60,000 nucleotides of DNA from Adiantum capillus-veneris. Lineage: Eukaryota; Streptophyta; Polypodiopsida; Polypodiales; Pteridaceae. Under the pieces are notes generated by a model. The model did not search any database. It saw only the letters and a program-made list of their open reading frames with translations, and was not told where the DNA came from. This document shows positions 33,313-42,867 of the stretch, piece by piece; position 1 is the stretch's first letter, and each line of letters opens with the position of its first letter. The stretch spans positions 97,107,842 to 97,167,841 of the forward strand of contig CM043953.1 of the NCBI GenBank assembly GCA_014529385.2, in the 5' to 3' direction. The translations under genes and the position numbers were made by a program.

Positions 33313-34050
33313 CACAAGCTAGCTCAAATCAACAGACAATGTGAAAACATGAAAACAAAAAAAAGAAATGCAACAAAAACTAAAACAATAGCCCAAACAA
33401 CCATAATCCCTCCAAGGCAACACCCTGTACATAGCCCGATGACCATACAAGCCTAGTCTAATTGCAATCAACTCTACCCAGTCCACAGATACCACAATAA
33501 GGTACAATGCAGAAGTAGAGATTGAGGTGCAATGGAAGTGTAGTGGGTGCAAATGTATAGGATTGCACAATTGAAATCATAATGTAGCTACATAACAAGA
33601 CTAAAAGCTCACAAGACCAATTGCAGAGAACCAAGGTGAAGCACCCCGGCCCGAAGGCTAGTGCTCAATAGTGCAAGGTGAGTGCTTCAAGATGTGACAC
33701 TCAATGGAATCTCACAAGGCAAGCGTATGGCAAGAACTATCTATGCTATCCACACCATGATGTGTATATCCACAAGCCGATGCCATCACACGGCGACCAC
33801 ATATCTACTGCTATTGGAAAATATCTAGTCAATGGAGCTTATGTAAATTGAATATAGCTAATGCTAGTGTCCTAGGGAAGCCCCTGATGATTATGGCCCC
33901 TTGTAGCCGGCCACTAGCCCTATCCCACATCACTCCTAGGCCAACCAAAGAACTATTTTCTGGTAGCTCTTGAATGCTTTGAAAAGGGTGGAAATATGAT
34001 GGCCACACTGTACATGATAGATGCTACCTCTCTAACTTTGGTGGTCCGAG
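33313..34050 (-). repeat. 5' LTR copy of the gag-only element
   Basis: Similar to 28602-29810 but lacking its middle part. Homology fades near 34050. Confidence 0.65.
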
Positions 34051-34336
34051 CTCCACCTTGGCCATCCACCAATTGGTGGCCCGAGTTCCCAAGCGCCCGA
34101 ACCAAGTATGGTCCAATTGGAAGAGAATGTCCTCTGGAGCACATCCACCAAGGTGGCCATGCAAGCTAAGCCCTGTGTAGCCCTGCTACAATGAGAGCCC
34201 CTAATACCATCTAAAAGCCTAGTTCTATCATCTTCTAATGAGGGAGAACCAATCTTTCAATGAAAAGCTACAAAAAAATGCTTCTGGATATGTTTGCAAG
34301 GTTAATAAGGGATGATTTAAGAATTTAGAGAAAATT

Positions 34337-34500
34337 CACTACTAGACCGCTTTGTTGCTATGAACGTTTTTTAGCATTGAAAAATAACGTCGCTACAAAA
34401 GGTCGCTCAAGAGACATTCTTACCAACACTTTTGCGTCTTAAATTTTCATACATTGCTTAAATTACGCCACCTAATTGACACTAGACCGTTTTGTTTTGG
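34337..34500 (+). other. CACTA-like terminus or MITE fragment
   Basis: CACTACTAGACCG at 34337 is followed by AACGTCGCTACAAAAGGTCGC, which shares the GTCGCTA motif with the 15224 CACTA element. A second CACTAGACCG lies at 34480. No partner end was found. Confidence 0.35.
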
Positions 34501-34733
34501 ACGTTGAAAGTCAAGAGCTCTAAGCTCTTGACCATTTGCTATATATAAGTTAAGAAGGCTCTCTCTCTATATATACATATACTTACACAAGTCTATCTCT
34601 CTCTCTCTCTCTATACATACACAAGGATCTCTCTCTCTCTCTCTCTCTAAACTTACACAAGGCTTTTCTGTAGTAGCATTTTCAAAGTGAACAGGTTCAG
34701 GAAAGTTGACTCTCATCTCTTATTTTACATACA

Positions 34734-35297
34734 ATGTCTTCCGGCACATGCAAGGGTTCTTGGGCTTTAACAAGGTCCACAACCATTGTGGAAAATGACC
34801 CAAAATCTCCGAAGTGTGGTGATAGTAACACAACCACTCAGTCATTGACATTGGAAACCATGATCATGGTGTACTTGGTATCATTGCAAGAGACCGTAAA
34901 CAGACAAGGTGAAGACTTACGGGCACTTGCAATGGAGAATGCCATGCTAAGGGTTCTTGTGGTTGAGAATGAGAATCTTAAGAGGACACTTGATATGCAA
35001 ACAACACGTTTGATGCAGCTTGAAGAGGAAGTCAAGTAATATAGACACTCTCTTGTAGACTAGAATGCTTAGAAGGAGCGCATGAGCAAAGTAGAGCATG
35101 ACTATGTATTGAAAGAGTAGACATTTGACACCATAAGTCGGGATGTATGCGACATGAAAAATGTATGCACAAACAAGTTTTGGACTGATGTATGTGGTAG
35201 CAATGTGGTTCCTAATCCCACTCTCATGCAAGCTATGGCTCAAACAAAGAATGTTGAGAATGTGGATGTGGAGGAGTTGAAGGAACGAGAGAGACGT
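34734..35297 (+). pseudogene. LINE ORF1, 5' part with coiled coil
   Basis: The open frame 34734-35039 (101 aa) has a Leu/Glu-rich coiled coil (EDLRALAMENAMLRVLVVEN...TTRLMQLEEEVK). After its TAA the same product continues decayed to 35297, ending VEELKERERR. Several stops here are TAA or TAG where CAA or CAG would give a sensible coiled coil. LINE ORF1 proteins form trimers through such coils and bind the RNA. Confidence 0.75.
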
Positions 35298-36440
35298 TGT
35301 GAGCGGGATGAAAACACACACAGCGCCTCTATAACGACCCGACACACACTCTTGGGAAGATACACACACACACTATGGGGCACCACTCGGCTTACACAAC
35401 ACACCTGGCCGAGACAGGGAACACACCTCTGGAGTGAGAGGAGAGAGACTATCCACTTGCCCACTCCACACAGAGACGCACACACACACACACACATACA
35501 AAAACTCAGCTCAAAAGAGGATAACTTCTGATGTTTAGATACAATTGAGCTTGGGCCAACACCAATGGGGCAAATAGCTCACACAATATGGGTAAAATAA
35601 GCCAGATACAATCACAAACTAGAGCAGAAACTTCGCTCATAGGAGAAACTTACACAGAAAAACAGCAGGAAAAGAGTGAGGAATTTGGCAAAATGGACAG
35701 CGCCATCGCGTCCGGAACGGCCCAAAACCCCAGTCTACAATGTCAAAGTGCTCAAATCCGACCTCGGATGAGCAGTTTACGGCCAAAACAGGCTCCAAAA
35801 ACCCAAAAAACACACCTACGGCTGTTCCTCGTCTCTTCTCCACGTTTTTTCTGGTCTTCTCTCTGTTTTTTTAGTTCCCACACTTAGCTTTATTACTTGG
35901 GCACCCTTGGCCTTTTAGATGACCTCAAACGGACCCCGAACAGGCCAAAAACTGACCTCGCAGTGCATAGTTGTCACCTTTTTGCATCATTCGCACACGT
36001 GGCACTCAGCTTTTTTCCAATAATGCATCTCGCCACCACGTGAAGTGGCCCCAAAAAGTGGTCCTAATGATGACCTTTCTGCATAACTCTCACCAGAAAA
36101 CACCCACGTTGTGTCGGTCCTCATCCGCGTGCAAATATTGACCTCGTTCGCCCTCCTGACGCCACTAGATGCCATCTGACGCACCTGCTGACCTCACTCG
36201 TCGGCCCGCGGATAGCTTCCTCGAGAAGTTTTACGCGCTACCAACTTCACTTTATTGTCGAAAAAACACAATGGTACTAGTATCGGTGAAAATCGATGCA
36301 CTATGTACATGCTGTCCTACCTGTACACATGTGGGCCCCACGTAACCACCTAGCTAAGGAAAATGGGCAATTCTTCATTTGATGCACCATGCATGTATAT
36401 GTACATATGCGCAATCCCTATCTCCAAAAAACTCCTGACA
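35298..36440 (-). repeat. 3' LTR of the dual RNase H gypsy element
   Basis: On the sense strand it starts TGTCAGGAG and ends CGCTCACA. Nearly identical to 42868-44008. Contains a (CA)n tract around 35480-35497. Confidence 0.93.
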
Positions 36441-36456
36441 TAATTTGCCCATTCCC
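36441..36456 (-). other. Polypurine tract
   Basis: Sense GGGAATGGGCAAATTA directly in front of the LTR start TGTCAGG. Confidence 0.75.
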
Positions 36457-36468
36457 TAGCCTGCTAGA

Positions 36469-39400
36469 TCATTCATGATCAGCAGCAGCAAAAAGAGATA
36501 TGAGACTCGCCGCATCACAGGTCTCCTCATCCTTCACCAACATTGCTTGCTCCACAGACAGCTCATCTTGCTCCACCATCATCAATCTAGCATGATACAA
36601 TTTAAGACGCAATCCATTTACCCTTGACTTATGTAGAACACCATCCAGGTTAGCCAGCTGATATGTGCCATTTGGAAAACACTCCACTACCTTGAAAGGG
36701 CCTTCCCACTTAATTTGAAACTTCTTTTGGAAGGTGTTGTCCAGCTTACTGTTGTAGCGCAAAACCAAGTCATGTTTCTTGATACCCTTACTTTTGACCT
36801 TTTCATTTATCTTTGCCAAAGCCTTATCCTGCATCTGCCCATAATGCTCCAATGCGCTCATCCTATCCAACTGGACCTCTTGTAACTGCAAGAGCCTCTC
36901 TTTGAATGCATCACTAGGCGACCCAAGCAACTTTTCTAACATCTTGACCGCAGGCAACTCTACCTCCACAGGCAATAGTGCTTCCTTTCCATACACCAAA
37001 TGAAATGGAGTAAACCCTGTACCTGTCTTCACCGAAGTACGGTAAGCCCATAATGCACTAGGCAATTCCAAATCCCAATTCTTTCCTTGGTGCTCTGTCA
37101 CTTTAGAAAGAATTTGTACCAACTCACCATTGAATCTTTCATTTAAGCCATTACACTGCGGGTAATAAGGAGTGGTATGCTGGTGCCTAATCTTCATCTC
37201 TGTGCATAAGAAGTCTAGCAGTTTAGCTCTAAATCCTAGCCCCTTATCTGAAAGTAGCTCTAATGGCACCCCAAACTTGCAACATATTTCATCATACACA
37301 AATTTTGCCACATCCTTTGCAGTGATATGTTTTACTGCTATAGCCTCTGCCCATTTAGGGAGATAGTCCACTGCTGTCAAGATATAGCTTTTGCCCCTGC
37401 TTGTGATAGGTAACGGGCCTATTACATCAATCCCCCACTTTTCAAACACATCAAATGCCATAATGGTTTTTCGTAGCTCTGGCTTCAACACTCTCTTCCC
37501 AAATGCTTGACACCTATTGCAAGACCTACACCAATGGTGAACATCCTTGTGCAGACTAGGCCATACATACCCTTCTTGCAAGATCTTATGCAAGGTGATC
37601 TTTAGAGCAAAATGGCCACCACATGCGCCTTCATGATTCTCTTCCAACACTCTGTAAAGCTCCTCCCGCCAAGGTACACGTCTCAACACGAGATCAGCCC
37701 CTTTCATGTATAAGACATCACCAATCAATTTGTACCTGTATGCTCTATGCACAAAGCCATACTTCTTAGACTTCTGAATCTCCTTTGGAATGATTCCTGT
37801 TAGCAAAAACTCCTCTTCTTGAGCCAAACTTTCCTGGCCATGATAAAGAGGTAAATTGGTCCTCAACACAAATAGCTCCCCAATCATGCCTTGAGCTGCT
37901 TCATGTGCCTCTCCATTTAGAGCACGTTCAATGTGTCTGATGCTCCATGCTTCAAACTTTTTTAACAGGCCTTTAATTCTGAAGCACATTTCCTTCAATG
38001 AGGTGTTCTTGCTCTTCCACACACCCAGCACTTGCTTCACCACTAACAAGGCATCACCTTTTATGCTCAACCTTCGAACCCCATGCTTCAAACAAATGTG
38101 TAATCCGGCTTCCAATGTAGCATATTCAGTCTCATTGTTACTATGCGCATCCAATTTGAACCCTCTCTTGCATACTAGCTTCCCCTCTGGATCATAAAGT
38201 GCTATACCCCCTGAAGCTGCATCGTGGCTCTTTCTGTACGAACCATCAAAGAACAACACATGTGCATTGCTGATCTGTGGCACTTCTTCAACTACCTTTC
38301 TCACCACCTCTTCCTTAACAATAAGGGGATTCTCCTTGTAGGTCAACAAATCAGCTAGGGTAGCCCTTGTACTATCTTCCACTAGAAAAGAGAACTCAAA
38401 CTCTTGCAGCTCAATTACCCATTTCTTCACCACATCTGACATGTTAATACCATTAATTAACTGTGGCAAAAAGGCATAACTCGTCAAGAAAACAAAAGGC
38501 CGTGGTAGCAAGTAATGACGAAATCGTCGACAAGCAAATATTACACTGGCCATCACTAGCTCTACTTCCGATAACTTTCTCTCCGCTACCAACTTCACTC
38601 GGCTTGCACAATACACTGGCCTCATATAATGGCTGCCCTTCCCCTTTTGCAATAGCATGGCTCCAATGGCATCATCCCCTACTGATGGATTTACATAAAA
38701 AACTTTCTCCCAATCAAGAGCCTGCATGGCTGACAACCCCCCTAACACCTCTTTCACCTCTTGAAACACTTCTTCACACTTGTCATCCCATTGCAATGGA
38801 TCATGCTTTGCCACTTGCTGTAATGGATAAAGAAGCTGCGAAGACAATGGAATAAACCGTGCCATGTACTTTACTTTGTGTATAAAGGTTGCCAATTGCT
38901 TCGTACTCATAGGTGATGGAAGAAGAATAATAGACTTAACCTTGTCTGGATCAGCCTCAATGCCATTTTCTGACACCATATGGCCCAATAACTTCACCCT
39001 TGGCTGTGCTAGATGACATTTCTTTGGATTTAGTTGTCCTCCACATTCATCATATCGAGCCAATACCATCTGCAACTTCTCATGATGCTCAGCCCTACTG
39101 CTATAGACACAGAAGTCGTCCATAAAAGCCTTAACACAACTACCAATGAATGGTTCCAGCACCCAATTTTCTCTTTCTTGATAGAAAGATGGTCCATTTG
39201 ACAACCCAAATGGCAACACTGTGTAGCAGTAGCAGCCCCATGGCGTAATAAAAGTTGTCTTTGTGCGGTCTTTAAGAGCAATCTTCAATTGAAAATAGCC
39301 TGAAAAACCATCACACACACTGTACCTCTCATAACCTGCCACTGAATCCAAGATCTGATCGATGAATGAAAGAGGATATGGGTTCTTCTTAGTGGCTGCG

Positions 39401-41820
39401 TTTAAGGGTTTAAAATCTACACAAATTCTCCACTTCCCATCCTTTTTTGGACTGACTACTACTGGACTCACCCATTGTGTGGTCTCCACAGGGACTATGA
39501 ACCCTGCCTTCAATAACTTGTCCACCTCTTCCCGCAAGGCTTCCATTTGCTCTTGACCCATCCTTCTTAGCCTTTGCCGCACTGGCTTAGCACCTTCTTT
39601 CAGCTCTATATGCATCTCTTCGCCCTTGAACCCTCTGATCTCTTCATATGAAGTAATGAACAAATCAGGAAAACTAGCCAGCATATGCAAAAATATATCC
39701 TTCTCCATAGCTGAGAGGTCTCCACTGATCATTTTTGTCATTAATTCCTGCTTCTTTGACAACTCAACCTTGGTTTGCATCAGCCCTTCAATCACTTCAT
39801 AAGACCCTTCACTTTCATCTTCAACTTCATTCGCAAATGCGACTAAACCACACTCCTGGATTTCTTTATCCATCAAAAGAAATGCAACATCAGCATCCTC
39901 ATCACTGCTGGTAGTGCTATCACTGTCCTCATCTGTCACCGTGGAAGAGTCTTCATCACTAGACTCATCCTCATCTTCATAAAGCTCCTCTAATCGTTTC
40001 CTTGTGTCCATATTATAAAGCTTCTTGGTACCTGTCTTTCCATAGAGGCTAATCGTACCATGTCGCCAATCTTGAACGGCTCCCACTGCACGTAACCATG
40101 GTCTGCCTAGTATAATAGGATATGCTCCCAACCCTGCTGGCATCACATGAAAATCAACCACTGCCTTTGCATCATATGCCTCCACTTCTAAGCTCTTTAC
40201 AACACCCAAGCATTTTACTTTTTGATGGTTTGCCAATCTGATCCGAAACCTTGACACCCCAGCCACTGTGAGACCCATCTTCTCAATGCATGAGTGTGTT
40301 ATGACGCATATTTGGGCACCGCCATCCACATAACCTTGTCCCAAATTTTTCCTTTTATGCCACACATCTACTATTGGACAAATTTCTGGTAGCTCATCCA
40401 TTGCCAACACCTTTACTGAACCTCTCTCTGGCTCTTTCTCCACTGGGTTAACCATCCTCTTCCACTGTCGCTTTAGCTTAGGCACCATCTCTATAAGCTG
40501 CCCAAAAGTAACATCTGCCTTCCTGCTCGTCAGATCCTCCTTTAAGTCATAGCTTACTTGCCCATCCCCTAGTGAAAAATCTGAAACATGAAACTTTCGA
40601 CGAGCTCTCCTTTTCCTCTTGGCCTTGACATCCTCGCCTTCATGGCTCTTTCCTTTCTTCTTACTAGGACCTGGGGCACTTCTTCCTTCCTTATCCTCTG
40701 TGGTCCTCTTCCCAATAGGCATCACTAATGTATCCTCTAGCTTTGATGCCTTCTCCAAGGTGACTACACTTAGCACTTTTGTCTTTCCCTTTTCCTCCTG
40801 GGTCAGTCCACTGGTTCCTTCGTCTCCCTTAATTTCAATGCCATAATCATTTGACCTAGTTAGCACCTGTCTTGGCAATGGATACATGTCTCCCCCCATC
40901 CTTGGTGGCTTATCACATTGCGGGCTGATGTGACCCAACTCTCCACAATTATAACATGTGGGCGTCTGTCTCCAAAACCTACTATTACTTTGTCCAGCAC
41001 CATTCCTAGGCCTTTCTTCACCTCCTGGCTGATTTGCAAACCTCCCTCGACCTCGATTATTTCCCACTTGACCTAGCATGTTTAGGCTGAGATTCTTCAT
41101 CAAATCAACCACTTGCCTCATGTCTTGCCTTAGGCCATCATCTTGCACGGCTGTAGTGACCACTGCTGGCATAACCTGAGTAGTAATAGGAACCACTAGT
41201 TCATGATGAACCCCTGACATACGACCTTGTAAAGAGTCCATAGGCTGAAATTCAGACCTCATTGGCAAAGACTCCACCCCTAACTGGCTCATTTTCCTCA
41301 GCTTCCACTCTTTGTTCCTTGCTACCTCTAGTGCATCCTCATATGTCCTAGGCTTCTTTAGCTCCACTCTCCAACGTATATTCTCCCAAAGACCAGCCAA
41401 GAACCTGTCCTTCTTCATCATGTCAGGCGGGGGTACCTGTGGTGCTAAAGCCTTGCACATCCGCTCCCATGCCAATGAAAAATTTCGTATGTACGCATCT
41501 ACTGGCTCACCTTCCTTCTGCACCAAACCTTGTACTTCTTGCCACAATTTGTCAGGGTCTTCTATCTTCACAAACTCCACTTCCAATCCATGCCTTAGAT
41601 TGTCCCAACTCAATCTTATAGGTGGATCAGCCATACGCAACTCCTCTTCAAATGCTTTGGACCAAGCTCGTGCATCACTCTTCAAACAAATTTGGAGAAG
41701 ACGTAACATTTGCGCCGGTTCATGAATCTGGTTGCTAATGCAAGCAACCTCCATCTTTTCCAGAAAGTCCTCCACATCTTCATCACTTCTTCCATGAAAC
41801 TCCGGATAAGAGAAAGCCAT
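36469..41820 (-). CDS. Gag-pol polyprotein, 1783 aa, intact
   Basis: ATG at 41820 in a GCCATGG context. Order of domains: gag capsid-like (about 1-190), Gly/Arg-rich spacer, CCHC zinc knuckle CYNCGELGHISPQC (289-302), retropepsin with DGGA (Asp499), RT (about 770-950) with FMDD (899-902), a first RNase H (about 1030-1130), a second, archaeal-type RNase H with Asp1192, Glu1230/1232 and Asp1256, integrase zinc domain (HEGACGGH...CRSCNRC), integrase core Asp1465, Asp1525 and Glu1561 (D-D-35-E), then GPY/F (IKWEGPFKV near 1715). No chromodomain. In the first RNase H an Asn (1044) and a Ser (1114) stand where catalytic Asp is usual. An acidic Asp/Glu/Ser stretch precedes the RT. All other expected catalytic residues are present. 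Confidence 0.95.
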   Translation of the reverse strand: MAFSYPEFHGRSDEDVEDFLEKMEVACISNQIHEPAQMLRLLQICLKSDARAWSKAFEEELRMADPPIRLSWDNLRHGLEVEFVKIEDPDKLWQEVQGLVQKEGEPVDAYIRNFSLAWERMCKALAPQVPPPDMMKKDRFLAGLWENIRWRVELKKPRTYEDALEVARNKEWKLRKMSQLGVESLPMRSEFQPMDSLQGRMSGVHHELVVPITTQVMPAVVTTAVQDDGLRQDMRQVVDLMKNLSLNMLGQVGNNRGRGRFANQPGGEERPRNGAGQSNSRFWRQTPTCYNCGELGHISPQCDKPPRMGGDMYPLPRQVLTRSNDYGIEIKGDEGTSGLTQEEKGKTKVLSVVTLEKASKLEDTLVMPIGKRTTEDKEGRSAPGPSKKKGKSHEGEDVKAKRKRRARRKFHVSDFSLGDGQVSYDLKEDLTSRKADVTFGQLIEMVPKLKRQWKRMVNPVEKEPERGSVKVLAMDELPEICPIVDVWHKRKNLGQGYVDGGAQICVITHSCIEKMGLTVAGVSRFRIRLANHQKVKCLGVVKSLEVEAYDAKAVVDFHVMPAGLGAYPIILGRPWLRAVGAVQDWRHGTISLYGKTGTKKLYNMDTRKRLEELYEDEDESSDEDSSTVTDEDSDSTTSSDEDADVAFLLMDKEIQECGLVAFANEVEDESEGSYEVIEGLMQTKVELSKKQELMTKMISGDLSAMEKDIFLHMLASFPDLFITSYEEIRGFKGEEMHIELKEGAKPVRQRLRRMGQEQMEALREEVDKLLKAGFIVPVETTQWVSPVVVSPKKDGKWRICVDFKPLNAATKKNPYPLSFIDQILDSVAGYERYSVCDGFSGYFQLKIALKDRTKTTFITPWGCYCYTVLPFGLSNGPSFYQERENWVLEPFIGSCVKAFMDDFCVYSSRAEHHEKLQMVLARYDECGGQLNPKKCHLAQPRVKLLGHMVSENGIEADPDKVKSIILLPSPMSTKQLATFIHKVKYMARFIPLSSQLLYPLQQVAKHDPLQWDDKCEEVFQEVKEVLGGLSAMQALDWEKVFYVNPSVGDDAIGAMLLQKGKGSHYMRPVYCASRVKLVAERKLSEVELVMASVIFACRRFRHYLLPRPFVFLTSYAFLPQLINGINMSDVVKKWVIELQEFEFSFLVEDSTRATLADLLTYKENPLIVKEEVVRKVVEEVPQISNAHVLFFDGSYRKSHDAASGGIALYDPEGKLVCKRGFKLDAHSNNETEYATLEAGLHICLKHGVRRLSIKGDALLVVKQVLGVWKSKNTSLKEMCFRIKGLLKKFEAWSIRHIERALNGEAHEAAQGMIGELFVLRTNLPLYHGQESLAQEEEFLLTGIIPKEIQKSKKYGFVHRAYRYKLIGDVLYMKGADLVLRRVPWREELYRVLEENHEGACGGHFALKITLHKILQEGYVWPSLHKDVHHWCRSCNRCQAFGKRVLKPELRKTIMAFDVFEKWGIDVIGPLPITSRGKSYILTAVDYLPKWAEAIAVKHITAKDVAKFVYDEICCKFGVPLELLSDKGLGFRAKLLDFLCTEMKIRHQHTTPYYPQCNGLNERFNGELVQILSKVTEHQGKNWDLELPSALWAYRTSVKTGTGFTPFHLVYGKEALLPVEVELPAVKMLEKLLGSPSDAFKERLLQLQEVQLDRMSALEHYGQMQDKALAKINEKVKSKGIKKHDLVLRYNSKLDNTFQKKFQIKWEGPFKVVECFPNGTYQLANLDGVLHKSRVNGLRLKLYHARLMMVEQDELSVEQAMLVKDEETCDAASLISLFAAADHE

Positions 41821-41904
41821 GGCTAGAGAACCCCTTCAAACACACGTGCAAGAACCCAAAACTTTTCACTACCCAATCCCCAGAAACTTCAATGGAGCTC
41901 AGCT

Positions 41905-42147
41905 TTAGATGGGAACAAACACATGCACATCAAATGAGTTTTCGTAGTTGATCATTGGAATTACAACAGGCAAAGGACATTCCAGGATCTCTCTCAATCT
42001 TCTTGGCCCAAACATAAAGACTATGCGCTGCTGGAAAAAGATCTTCCTTGACACATGAACATTAATCTGAATTCTTTGAGTTAAATGAAAAGGAGTGAAC
42101 TGAGGGCCATTTTGATCATCCATTAAAGCCAACCATGAAGCTCCCAA
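41905..42147 (-). CDS. Conserved small ORF, copy C (80 aa), upstream of gag-pol
   Basis: Encodes a small protein homologous to 2735-2980 and 2965-3162, aligned without gaps over about 57 residues: RIQINVHVSRKIFFQQRIVF, an F-G-P-R-R-L turn, P-x-V-V-I-P-M-I-N-Y, then S-F-D-V-H-V-F-V. It ends with TAA at 41905 and is in the same frame as gag-pol, 84 bases downstream, but other stops lie between. It sits in the leader of an element that looks young, so an intact frame there may be functional. No known retrotransposon protein comes to mind. Readthrough fusion is unlikely. Confidence 0.6.
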   Translation of the reverse strand: MGASWLALMDDQNGPQFTPFHLTQRIQINVHVSRKIFFQQRIVFMFGPRRLREILECPLPVVIPMINYENSFDVHVFVPI

Positions 42148-42720
42148 GAAGGCACACCTGACTCAACCTCTGATTTTGCCAAAATTTCAGCAGCATAACA
42201 GCATAAATGGCTCAAAATACCAAAAAACCAGCCATCATAACTTGGAAAAAATTTCGACAGAGTTTCCCCAGAAGTAGAGCAGTAGGAACCCAAAATATAG
42301 ACTGTCTATGTATGCATAAACTGTCAACAATAGAACCCGAGCATCAAGTAGGAATCACTAGTACATAGCCTATGGCAAGGTCACAAAAAGGGTGCTCTAG
42401 CTACCTGTATCACCGAAAGGATCTCCACATTTGAGAATCCCCTAGCTCAATAAAAACCTCACGCTATCGACCCTCACACGCATATAGTCAAGTCTCAGAA
42501 ATGACTATCTTCCAGACCAAGTCTCAGAAATGGCTGGGACTGCCAAATACAACCAAGTATGGCTCCACAAATGCGTACAATGGCAGTTTCCACAAGTAAC
42601 GTACAATCCAACAGACAATGCGCTCAAATAGGCGCCAAGTGATGCATACCCACAACAACTGCAAGTGACATCACTGCTAGTATATCACTGTACTCCAGCT
42701 ACCTCTACCTGTGTGAATCA

Positions 42721-42800
42721 CCTGTACCTGTACCTGTCCCTATAACCTGTAACCTGTAACCTGTAATCTGAAACCTGCAACCTGCAACCTGTAATCCCGA
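42721..42800 (-). repeat. 7-bp tandem repeats in the gypsy leader
   Basis: On the plus strand, consecutive AACCTGT / AACCTGC heptamers with variants, preceded by CCTGTACCTGTACCTGTCC. Sense sequence is (ACAGGTT)n. Located 45-120 bases after the primer site. Confidence 0.85.
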
Positions 42801-42844
42801 ATCTCGAAGCTTGAAGCTCGAAGCAGAAGGTACTCGAAGAAGAT

Positions 42845-42862
42845 CCTCTGTGGGGGCGCCAA
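42845..42862 (-). promoter_or_regulatory. Primer binding site
   Basis: Sense TTGGCGCCCCCACAGAGG begins five bases after the LTR end. It shares TTGGCGCC with the PBS at 10602-10620. Confidence 0.75.
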
Positions 42863-42867
42863 AAGAA

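Larger units (their letters stand above)
28602..34050 (-). mobile_element. Gag-only LTR element, minus strand
   Basis: Two related direct repeats, 28602-29810 and about 33313-34050, flank a 3.5 kb interior with minus-strand gag (32967-32584) and a degraded zinc-knuckle frame (32082-31657). No RT, RNase H or integrase motif was found in 29810-33300. It resembles a non-autonomous gag-only (TR-GAG-like) element. The left copy has about 400 extra bases (28920-29350) absent from the right copy. Exact LTR ends are uncertain. Confidence 0.65.

Noticed and set aside
37172-41725. Plus-strand ORFs of 60-137 codons antisense to the gag-pol gene
   Set aside because: They are shadows of a strong minus-strand coding region with all catalytic motifs; none has a domain.
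42721-42800. Telomere-like repeat (AACCTGT)n
   Set aside because: Does not match plant telomere CCCTAAA and is short and inside a retrotransposon leader.
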